In this document: in pieces, positions 6,487-12,403 of the stretch | Position numbering within the stretch: position 1 is the first letter of the stretch | Layout: the number at the start of each line of letters is the position of its first letter | Assembly (NCBI GenBank): GCA_945877965.1 | Contig: CAMCTH010000070.1 | Coordinates: 1-12,534 of the forward strand | Origin: Planctomicrobium piriforme | GTDB lineage: Bacteria > Planctomycetota > Planctomycetia > Pirellulales > PNKZ01 | Direction: 5' to 3' | DNA: 12,534 nt | Made by a program: the position numbers and the translations under genes | The notes under the pieces: generated by a model | What the model saw: only the letters and a program-made list of their open reading frames with translations | Told to the model about the DNA's origin: nothing | Database searches by the model: none

Positions 6487-7460
6487 GAGGCAAATGCCGC
6501 GCGGACGGCGGCCCGCATCTTTTCCAAGCCGGTCCGCACGACGACGTCGGCCGGCTGCTGCCAGTACGTCCGGTTGAACAACTCGAGTGAAAAGTACCCG
6601 CGGAAGCCGGCGGCATAGAGATCGGTAAAAATCTGCTTCAACGGTGCCACGCCGTCGCCGGGATAAACACGATCGGCGTCGGTCTGTTCCGCGCGACTCG
6701 GCGTCGCCGGATAGTCGTTCAGATGAAAGACGGGAATCGCTGCGCCGTTGATGAGCTTCAGCCCGTTGAAATCGCTGCCACCCTTGAAGATGTGATAGAC
6801 ATCCGGCAACAGGCAGGCCTTAGGATGGCCGCTCTCGACGGCGACGAAGACCGCTTCGCCCAAGCGACCGAGCGTTTGCGAATGGCCCCAGACTTCGACC
6901 TCGGCGATGACGCCCGTTTGGTCGCTCAGTTCGAGCAAGGCGCGATAACGATCGGCGGCGGCGAAGAGGTTCATGCCGGTCACCTTTTGGGCTCCGACCG
7001 GCGGCGCGGCGATCCGCTTGCCGCCGATTTGCGCCATGATGTCCATGCACCGCTTCGCCTCTTCGAGGCCGGCTTTGCGGCGGGCGTCGTCGTCGACGAT
7101 CCACTCGGGGAAGCCGATCGCACTTTCGATCGTCAGGCCGAGGTCGCTGATCCGCTTACCTAAATCCTTTAGCGAGTTGCCGGCCGCGGCGTACTCATCG
7201 AGTTCGCGGATCCACGGCTCGACGGCGTGATAGCCGGTCTTCGCGGCGAGTTCCAATTCGGCAACGATGCCGATCTTTTGCTCGCGGATCGTGCTTGTGT
7301 TCAGGCAGTAGCCGAACGGTTCGTCGGCGGGCCGATTCGGAGCGGCGGCGGACGCGGTCGTCGGACCGCCCACGAGTGCGGCGGCCCCCAAAGCGGCGGC
7401 CCCTAGAGCGGCGGTAGTGTTCATCAGTAGTTCGCGACGAGGAAGTTGGGGTTGCGACAT
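6483..7460 (-). CDS. TAT-exported sugar phosphate isomerase/epimerase-like protein
   Basis: The 325-residue product begins M-S-Q-P-Q-L-P-R-R-E-L-L-M-N with a twin arginine, an Ala/Gly/Leu-rich core and a likely cleavage site near A-S-A-A-A (residue 40). This places a folded metal enzyme outside the cytoplasmic membrane. The mature part is an AP-endonuclease-2/xylose-isomerase-like TIM barrel. Likely metal ligands are Glu189 (E-V-W-G-H), Asp220 (L-P-D-V-Y-H), His246 (F-H-L-N-D-Y-P) and Glu293 (S-L-E-L-F). Their spacing is close to that recalled for inositol-pathway IolI. Sugar or inositol isomerisation is possible, but the substrate is unknown. The ATG at 7460 was chosen because upstream frame extension would mask the TAT signal. 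It overlaps the GTPase gene by four bases. Confidence 0.85.
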   Translation of the reverse strand: MSQPQLPRRELLMNTTAALGAAALGAAALVGGPTTASAAAPNRPADEPFGYCLNTSTIREQKIGIVAELELAAKTGYHAVEPWIRELDEYAAAGNSLKDLGKRISDLGLTIESAIGFPEWIVDDDARRKAGLEEAKRCMDIMAQIGGKRIAAPPVGAQKVTGMNLFAAADRYRALLELSDQTGVIAEVEVWGHSQTLGRLGEAVFVAVESGHPKACLLPDVYHIFKGGSDFNGLKLINGAAIPVFHLNDYPATPSRAEQTDADRVYPGDGVAPLKQIFTDLYAAGFRGYFSLELFNRTYWQQPADVVVRTGLEKMRAAVRAAFAS

Positions 7461-7498
7461 CGGTGCGTTCTCGCAAAGGGGCGCGGCAAAGGTCGAGC

Positions 7499-7523
7499 CG
7501 CCAGTATATCTCGCCGACTGGCG
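7499..7523. promoter_or_regulatory. Possible operator: CGCCAGT inverted repeat
   Basis: CGCCAGT (7499-7505) and ACTGGCG (7517-7523) form a perfect 7-bp inverted repeat with an 11-base gap, giving half-sites 18 bases apart. It overlaps the candidate -10 box of the isomerase gene, as expected for a dimeric repressor site. No regulator gene is nearby. Confidence 0.35.
7503..7508 (-). promoter_or_regulatory. Candidate -10 box of the isomerase-GTPase operon
   Basis: TATACT on the minus strand lies 42 bases before the isomerase ATG. No good -35 hexamer is seen 17 bases upstream. It is half-covered by the inverted repeat at 7499-7523. Confidence 0.35.
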
Positions 7524-7560
7524 CGATGCCGGCGGGGGCGTGTTTCGATAGAAATGGAAA

Positions 7561-7586
7561 TAGCTGCGGATGTACATCCGCAGCTA
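7561..7586. repeat. 26-bp perfect palindrome at the bufC stop codon
   Basis: Each half reads TAGCTGCGGATGT on its own strand, with no loop spacer and no mismatch. The right edge is the TAG stop of bufC. On the minus strand the palindrome is followed by TTTCCATTTC, so it could act as a terminator-like hairpin, although the T tract is interrupted. A dyad this perfect could also bind a protein. Confidence 0.85.
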
Positions 7587-8408
7587 GGGCGCTATTCCCT
7601 GAAAGAACCCGGCGGCGGCCCACGCGGCGAACCAATTTTCGAGCGATGCTGCCAATTCTTCGAGGTCGGCGGGATGCTGCTCGACGGCGATGGCAATCGC
7701 GTCGCCGAGCGGCGTTCCGTCGACGATCGCGTGTAGCAACGCCGCCTGGATCGCCGAGAGGGGATGCCGGCGGATGATGAACTCGCGCCGCGACAGCGCG
7801 ACGTGCGACGGTCTTCGAGCCGGGAGTTGCACCTCGCTGGCGGCCGCGCGGAGTCGCGTGTACCAATCGTTCACATCGTGCTCGAACGAGAGCAATCGAA
7901 ACGTCGGCAACGGCGCGAGTCGGACGTCGGCCCGGCTTCCAACTGGCACGGCCGCCAGATCGTCGGGCCCGAGAAAACCGAGCGTCTCGCCACCGGCGAG
8001 ATCGAACACCTCGTTGATGTTCCGTTCCAGCCGAGCCAACTCGACGACGGCGGCGGAGAAGTCGTCGTCGGGCCGATGTTCGGCCAGATACGCAGCGAAC
8101 CGTTCGCCCAGTTGCGCGAGCGTGTAACTCTTCGATGGGCAAGCCTGCAAGTAGCCGACGGCGAGGGCATCGAACGCCGCATCGCCGACCGCCGCGCGGA
8201 CGAGCGGATGCTCTTCGCGCAAACACTCCAAGAGCCGTGCCCAATATGATCTTGCATAGACGGTGACCCGATCCTCGGCCGATTGCTGCGACGAAGCCGT
8301 CAGGAAGTCGTTCAACTCCGTCGCCGCGTCTGAAACGCCGGCGGGATGCGTGACGACGGTCTGAAACCAGCGCTGGAGATCGTCGAGCGAGCGTGAGTCC
8401 ATCGTCAC
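7584..8408 (-). CDS. bufC: BufC/HvfC-type partner protein (DUF2063)
   Basis: The 274-residue protein opens with L-D-D-L-Q-R-W-F-Q and has the hallmark DUF2063 helix set at about 46-115: R-V-T-V-Y-A-R-S-Y-W-A-R-L-L-E-C-L, H-P-L-V-R-A-A-V-G-D-A-A-F-D-A-L-A-V-G-Y and Y-T-L-A-Q-L-G-E-R-F-A-A-Y-L. This domain is the known partner of DUF692 oxidases and is thought to present the precursor peptide. The GTG at 8408 overlaps the bufB stop (GTGA); an ATG at 8402 is equally possible, since AGAGG lies four bases before the GTG and ten before the ATG. The C-terminal part (about 150-274) is the variable domain of the family. No precursor gene (DUF2282-like or Cys-rich) adjoins it. Confidence 0.85.
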   Translation of the reverse strand: MTMDSRSLDDLQRWFQTVVTHPAGVSDAATELNDFLTASSQQSAEDRVTVYARSYWARLLECLREEHPLVRAAVGDAAFDALAVGYLQACPSKSYTLAQLGERFAAYLAEHRPDDDFSAAVVELARLERNINEVFDLAGGETLGFLGPDDLAAVPVGSRADVRLAPLPTFRLLSFEHDVNDWYTRLRAAASEVQLPARRPSHVALSRREFIIRRHPLSAIQAALLHAIVDGTPLGDAIAIAVEQHPADLEELAASLENWFAAWAAAGFFQGIAP

Positions 8409-9331
8409 TGAACCTCTGCCGTGACGTGATGCAGAGGATGCGGCAGCGCGGAACTCGGAGCGCGGAGCGCGGAGCTACCTGGCGAAGATTCCGAAGTCCC
8501 GTCTGTGCTCCGCGCTCCGAGCTCCGCGCTCCGCGCTTTCAAAACCTCGGCATGCACGACGGGAAACTCCGGAATGTTCGCGTCCCATTCCAGCAACGTC
8601 GCAGCCCCGCCGGTGAGTTGGACCGCCTCGCGATACAGAGCCCACACCGGATCGATCACCGGGCCGTCGTGTGTGTCAACGAGATGGTCGCTCATCCGCG
8701 TGTGGCCCGCCAAGTGAAACTGCACGACCCGCTCGTGCGGCACGTTGCGAATGAATTCCCGCGGGTCGAAATCGTGGTTGACGCTCGACACATAGACATT
8801 GTTCACATCGAGCAGCAGCCGACAGTCGGTCGCCTCGGCCAGTCGCGACAAGAACTCCCACTCGGTCAGCGTCGATTGGCGGAACGCGACGTAACTGCTC
8901 GGGTTTTCCAGCGTCAACGGTCGCTCCAAAAAGTCTTGGACGATGCGGACACGCTCCGTCACATGTTTGAGGGTCGCCTCGTCAAACGGGAGCGGTAGCA
9001 GATCGTGCGTGTTGCGCCCCGCGACGCCGGTCCAACACAAATGATCGCTGATCCAACGAGCATCGACGGCCGTGGCGAGCGACTTCAGCTTCCGCAGATA
9101 TTCGAAATCGAGCGGGTCGGTGCTGCCGATCGAGAGCGAGACGCCGTGCATGACGATCGGATAGGTCTCGGCGAGTTGTTCGAGCACGTAACGCGGCCGA
9201 CCGCCGGAGTCGATGAAGTTCTCGGAGATGATCTCGAACCAGTCGACGGCGGGACGGTGTTCGAGCAGATACGAAAAGTGCTGCGGACGAAGCCCGACGC
9301 CGAGACCGAGGTTGGAGAACGCATTCGACAT
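8405..9331 (-). CDS. bufB: BufB-type multinuclear non-heme iron oxidase (DUF692/MNIO)
   Basis: The 308-residue protein has the DUF692 TIM barrel. It starts L-G-L-G-V-G-L-R-P-Q-H-F, and likely iron ligands are His62 (V-M-H-G-V-S-L), Asp96/His97 (S-D-H-L-C-W), Glu142 (L-E-N-P-S-S-Y), Asp175/Asn177 (L-L-D-V-N-N-V-Y), His206/His210 (F-H-L-A-G-H), Asp219/His221 (D-T-H-D-G-P) and Glu248 (L-L-E-W-D). Family members modify cysteine or backbone groups of ribosomal peptides together with a DUF2063 or similar partner, as in methanobactin and bufferin pathways. Residues about 266-296 are encoded entirely by heptad element B and are Ser/Ala-rich, so the tail is probably not part of the fold. It overlaps bufC by four bases. 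The peptide substrate is not found in this window. Confidence 0.9.
   Translation of the reverse strand: MSNAFSNLGLGVGLRPQHFSYLLEHRPAVDWFEIISENFIDSGGRPRYVLEQLAETYPIVMHGVSLSIGSTDPLDFEYLRKLKSLATAVDARWISDHLCWTGVAGRNTHDLLPLPFDEATLKHVTERVRIVQDFLERPLTLENPSSYVAFRQSTLTEWEFLSRLAEATDCRLLLDVNNVYVSSVNHDFDPREFIRNVPHERVVQFHLAGHTRMSDHLVDTHDGPVIDPVWALYREAVQLTGGAATLLEWDANIPEFPVVHAEVLKARSAELGARSTDGTSESSPGSSALRAPSSALPHPLHHVTAEVQ
8444..8538. repeat. Heptad hairpin element B (GAGCGCG type) inside bufB
   Basis: Five 7-base units (consensus GAGCGCG, with GAACTCG and GAGCTAC variants) fill 8444-8478. A 25-base spacer (8479-8503) is followed by five inverted units (CGCGCTC, CGAGCTC) at 8504-8538. The total is 95 bp, exactly as in element A. 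An 18-base stretch of the left arm (AGCGCGGAGCGCGGAGCT) has its perfect reverse complement in the right arm. It lies in the 3' part of bufB, in frame, and supplies about 31 codons. Confidence 0.85.
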
Positions 9332-9337
9332 GCCGTT

Positions 9338-9343
9338 ATTGTA
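9338..9343 (-). promoter_or_regulatory. Candidate -10 box for a leaderless bufB transcript
   Basis: TACAAT on the minus strand ends six bases before the bufB ATG. A -10 box at this distance would start transcription at or next to the A of the start codon, giving a leaderless mRNA. No Shine-Dalgarno is present and no clear -35 box is seen, which fits but does not prove this. Confidence 0.35.
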
Positions 9344-9369
9344 GCGGAGTCGATTGCTTGATTTTACCC

Positions 9370-9404
9370 CTCACCCCGGCTCTCGCCCAGAAGGGGAGAG
9401 TGAG
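9370..9404. repeat. Hairpin of the CCCTCACCCC...GGGGAGAG type at the solA stop
   Basis: CTCTC-G-CCC (9380-9388) pairs with GGGGAGAG (9393-9400) around the loop AGAA, with one bulged G. CTCAC (9370-9374) can also face GTGAG (9400-9404). It directly follows the solA stop codon on the minus strand. Similar CCCTCACCCC/GGGGAGAG repeats are widespread in GC-rich bacterial genomes. No T tract follows. Confidence 0.6.
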
Positions 9405-10538
9405 TCAGAGGGGGAAACGTTTGATGCCCAAGAAATCGATCGGCAGCGACGACTTGCCGTTCGTCGCCAAATCGGCGAGCGCTTCGCCCAGGACCGGCGC
9501 GAACTTGAAGCCGTGGCCCGAGAGACCCGCGACGAACGAGACTTGCGGATGTTGCGGGTGGAGGTCGACCAAGAAGTTTTCATCGGGCGACATCGTGTAC
9601 ATGCAGGCCGCATGGTCGTTGACGTGCGTCGTCAGGTTCGGCAGATAGTCGGTCACGAACCGTTCGACTCGCGCGAGGTCGGCGCGATCGACGTCGCGCG
9701 GCAAGAGCAGGGGATCGGCGACCGTCGCTCCGCCGCTATGCTCGGCGCACTTCATCCCCTCGGACCCGAAGACGGGGAAGCCGTAGAACGTGCCGTCGGC
9801 CGTTTCATAAAGGAACGACGGCGCGCCTTGGTCGAGACGATAATCGTCGGCCGTCCGCGGCGCGAACCAATACTGCGGCTTGCGACGCACGACGAGCGGC
9901 ACGTTCAAATCGTGTAGTAATTGTCCGGCCCACGCTCCGGCGGAGATGACGAGCCGCGCTGCCGTGTAACGCTCGCGCTCGGTTTCCACGACGACGTTCG
10001 CACCGTCGATGCGCCAGGCGACGGCGGCCTCGTCGGTCTTCAGGACCGCGCCGTGCACGACGGCTTGTTCGAGTTGAGCCCGAATGCAATCTTCGACATT
10101 CAGGAATCCGGCGCGGCGTTCGAAGACGGCGGCCATCTCCGGCGGCATGCGAAAGCCGGGGAACCTGCGAGCTACGTCGTCGGCCGAGAGTTCATCCACC
10201 GCAAGTTGGTGTTGCTTCGCACTTGCCAACACGCCGGGGACGACGACGCCCGCCGGCGGGCCGATCTGTAACAAGCCGGTCTCGCGATAGAGCGTTCGCC
10301 CCACGGCCGCTTCGAGTGCGTGCCACTGTTCGTAGGCCCGCAAGACGAGCGGCACGTAGTCGGGATGCTCGAAGTACGCTTGGCGGATCATCCGCGTTCG
10401 GCCGTGCGAACTGCCCCGATCGTGCGGTGACGTGAAGCGTTCGAGACCGACGACGCGCAGTCCGCGGCGCGCGAGATGCAGCAAGGCCGCGCTGCCGACG
10501 GCGCCGCAACCGAGGACGATGACGTCGTAAGAAGGCAT
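9405..10538 (-). CDS. solA: SolA/MTOX-like FAD-dependent N-methyl amino acid oxidase
   Basis: A 377-residue flavoprotein of the monomeric sarcosine oxidase/N-methyltryptophan oxidase family, at the usual length. It begins with a dinucleotide fold, G-C-G-A-V-G at 10-15, followed by G-L-E-R-F at the end of the second strand. The segment G-S-S-H-G-R-T-R-M-I-R-Q-A-Y (43-55) carries the flavin/substrate Arg residues. Lys263 (G-M-K) fits the oxygen-activating Lys. Cys312 in A-C-M-Y-T-M-S-P-D-E-N-F sits where the covalent FAD cysteine is found in this family, followed by G-H-G-F-K-F (341-346). The family oxidises N-methyl amino acids, with O2 giving H2O2 and formaldehyde. The exact substrate is not certain. 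There is no signal peptide. The leader is made entirely of heptad element C, without a Shine-Dalgarno. Confidence 0.9.
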   Translation of the reverse strand: MPSYDVIVLGCGAVGSAALLHLARRGLRVVGLERFTSPHDRGSSHGRTRMIRQAYFEHPDYVPLVLRAYEQWHALEAAVGRTLYRETGLLQIGPPAGVVVPGVLASAKQHQLAVDELSADDVARRFPGFRMPPEMAAVFERRAGFLNVEDCIRAQLEQAVVHGAVLKTDEAAVAWRIDGANVVVETERERYTAARLVISAGAWAGQLLHDLNVPLVVRRKPQYWFAPRTADDYRLDQGAPSFLYETADGTFYGFPVFGSEGMKCAEHSGGATVADPLLLPRDVDRADLARVERFVTDYLPNLTTHVNDHAACMYTMSPDENFLVDLHPQHPQVSFVAGLSGHGFKFAPVLGEALADLATNGKSSLPIDFLGIKRFPL

Positions 10539-10544
10539 GGGAAA

Positions 10545-10625
10545 TCAGAAGTCAGAAATCAAAAGTCAGAAGGGAAAGACGGGAAGCCACTATCGTACTT
10601 CTGATTTCTGACTTCTGAATTCTTA
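10545..10625. repeat. Heptad hairpin element C (TCAGAAG type)
   Basis: Four 7-base units (TCAGAAG, TCAGAAA, TCAAAAG) fill 10545-10572. A 25-base spacer (10573-10597) is followed by four inverted units (CTTCTGA, TTTCTGA) at 10598-10625. The last right-hand unit is degenerate and contains the TAA stop of the lipoprotein gene. A weak fifth unit may exist at each end. It fills nearly the whole 84-base gap between that gene and solA and ends six bases before the solA ATG. Confidence 0.85.
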
Positions 10626-12203
10626 TTTTTCGCTCACCGTGAACTCGACGGTCGATTGGCCGATCTTTTGGCTCAGCGTGTCGACGATCGTCAGTTGCAG
10701 CGTGTACTTCCCGGCATAGATCCGTTCCGGGACCGACAGGAAGTAGCGAATGAAATAATCGCGGCGCTGATTCTGGCAGAACTCCTCGGTGAGCGCCAAG
10801 TCGTTCTCCGCCACGCGACGCCCTTGGGCGTCGAGAATCTGGTAGCTGCTCCGCAGCGCGGTGTGAAAACCTTTGCCCGACTCTTCGGACTTAAAGTTTT
10901 CAACCTCGGCATACAGAATGAGCGGCTGGCTCGCTTTGAACTCGTCGCTCTTGAACTTTTGGTAGACGCCGTAGCTGCTGACTTCGGTGCAGAAGGCGAG
11001 GTTCTTGACCGCCAGGGTGCTCGCTTCGGACAGTCGGATCGTCGCTTTCGACAGATGCTGCGCGGCGGCGGCGGAGCGGCGGGCCGGATCGCTCAGCTTT
11101 TCGGAGTCGAGATAGGTCGACAACGCGTAGAGTTGCTCGGTCCAGTAATCTTGCTCCGCCGCGGCAATGCCAGGGATCGGCTTGAGGGCATCGTCGCGAC
11201 GACCGGCGGCCAGATAGAGCACGCGGAGCCAAGCGTGCCGCGTCACTTCTTGCGGGTTCGTCGGCGACTCGCGGGTTTGTGTTTCGAGTGCAGCGACCGC
11301 CTCGGCGAGAGCGACTTGCCAATCGGTCTCGGCGGGCGATTTGACTTCGTCGTCCCCACTCTTCGCGTCGTCAGATTTCTTAGCCGCCGGCGAAGGCGAA
11401 TCGTCTTTCTTCGCGCCGATCGTGGCGAACGGTTTGTCGTAAGCGACGGTCTGGATCGACTTCGCATCGGCGGGAGCATCGGGCGGCGGCACGGGCTGCG
11501 TCGATGCCGACTCTTGGCGTTGGGCTTCGGCGATGGCAGCGTTGAGCATCGCCGTCGCCGGGAACGAGAGGCCGGGGGTACCGGTGCCGCGCGGGTTGAT
11601 CGAGGTCGTGGCGGCTTCAAGCATCGCTTGCGGAGTCGTCGCGGCAAGCGACGGCTGCGGCAGCGTGGGAGTAGGCGGCATCGTCGCTTGCGCGATGGTG
11701 GGTTGTGGCGTCGGTCCGGCAGCCGCCTTCTGACGATACGCCATCCCGGCGCGGAACGTTTGCATCAGCATCGGCCAGAGGGCCGGATCGGTCTGCTGCA
11801 AGTCGGCGAGCAACTGGCGCTGCACGGCGGGATCGACGGTGCCGAGCGATTGCAACTCGGTCATGATTTGTTGCAGAGCTTCGGTCTCGGCCGCAGCATT
11901 GCGCGCGCCGGGTTGTTGCGGCGGTGCGATGGGTTGCTGAGGCGCGCCAGTCGGCTTCGGCGCGGCGTAGGCCGTCTTCAGATACGGCGACGGCGGCGGG
12001 GCAGGGGCATTGGGATCGAGCGGCCCGGCGACTTGCGTCGGTTCCCACTGCTCTGGCGCGTTGCCGGCTTGGGCGACCGCCTCGGCATGGACGTCGCGCG
12101 GCGGGTTGAATCCGGTGCAGCCGGCCGCGCCTAGCACGACGACGCAGGCGCAATTTCCCACAACAAGGATGAGCGGCAGCCGATGGCTGAGGCGTCCGTC
12201 CAT
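10623..12203 (-). CDS. Large lipoprotein of unknown function
   Basis: The 526-residue product begins with a basic start, a hydrophobic core (L-P-L-I-L-V-V-G...V-V-V-L-G) and a likely lipobox A-A-G-C with Cys29. Residues about 30-280 are low complexity, rich in Pro, Ala, Gln and Thr, and probably extended. Residues about 280-300 are charged (K-K-D-D-S-P, K-K-S-D-D-A-K). From about 305 the protein is ordered: alpha-helical first (W-Q-V-A-L-A-E-A-V-A-A-L-E, W-L-R-V-L-Y-L-A-A-G-R-R-D-D-A-L), then beta-rich (L-I-L-Y-A-E-V-E-N-F, Y-T-L-Q-L-T-I-V-D-T). The end may be an immunoglobulin-like sandwich. I do not recognise a named family. No Shine-Dalgarno precedes the ATG. Its role is unknown; a planctomycete envelope protein is the most that can be said. 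Confidence 0.75.
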   Translation of the reverse strand: MDGRLSHRLPLILVVGNCACVVVLGAAGCTGFNPPRDVHAEAVAQAGNAPEQWEPTQVAGPLDPNAPAPPPSPYLKTAYAAPKPTGAPQQPIAPPQQPGARNAAAETEALQQIMTELQSLGTVDPAVQRQLLADLQQTDPALWPMLMQTFRAGMAYRQKAAAGPTPQPTIAQATMPPTPTLPQPSLAATTPQAMLEAATTSINPRGTGTPGLSFPATAMLNAAIAEAQRQESASTQPVPPPDAPADAKSIQTVAYDKPFATIGAKKDDSPSPAAKKSDDAKSGDDEVKSPAETDWQVALAEAVAALETQTRESPTNPQEVTRHAWLRVLYLAAGRRDDALKPIPGIAAAEQDYWTEQLYALSTYLDSEKLSDPARRSAAAAQHLSKATIRLSEASTLAVKNLAFCTEVSSYGVYQKFKSDEFKASQPLILYAEVENFKSEESGKGFHTALRSSYQILDAQGRRVAENDLALTEEFCQNQRRDYFIRYFLSVPERIYAGKYTLQLTIVDTLSQKIGQSTVEFTVSEK

Positions 12204-12303
12204 GGCGTGCGTGCAAAGGGGAGGCGAGAAACGACGAAACTTTTTTCCCTACGATGGGGGCGGAAAGGTACGCGATTCACCGCGGCGCGACAAGGCGGGT
12301 GGC

Positions 12304-12403
12304 GATAAAGTCAGAAGTTCGAAGTCAGAAACTAGGAGGCGGCGGGATGCTAGCAACGGCTGCCGGCTGCTCTGATTCCGCACTTCTAACTTTTGAGTTT
12401 CCG
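12304..12403. repeat. Heptad hairpin element D (degenerate TCAGAAG type)
   Basis: Five units on a 7-base grid fill 12304-12338 (best TCAGAAG at 12311, TTCGAAG at 12318, TCAGAAA at 12325). A 30-base centre follows, then five inverted units at 12369-12403 (CTTCTAA and CTTTTGA are the clearest). Outer pairs match best. The centre is five bases longer than in elements A-C and units are more degraded, so this may be an older copy of the element C type. Confidence 0.65.

Noticed and set aside
9332..9404. Small precursor peptide gene for bufB-bufC
   Set aside because: The 73-base gap holds a -10-like box and a hairpin repeat; no start codon with a Cys-containing frame is present.
10656..12134. Long plus-strand open frame (about 490 codons) opposite the large lipoprotein gene
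   Set aside because: It is very Arg-rich with no recognisable domain and mirrors a gene with signal peptide and ordered C-terminus; such antisense frames are expected at this GC content.
12204..12303. Promoter TTGTCG-17 bases-TACCTT for the large lipoprotein gene
   Set aside because: Both boxes match the consensus only partly, and similar matches are easy to find by chance.
4080..12403. CRISPR array or classical iterons
   Set aside because: The repeats are 7-base units without unique spacers between them and are arranged as inverted halves, which does not fit a CRISPR array; no cas or replication initiator gene is nearby.
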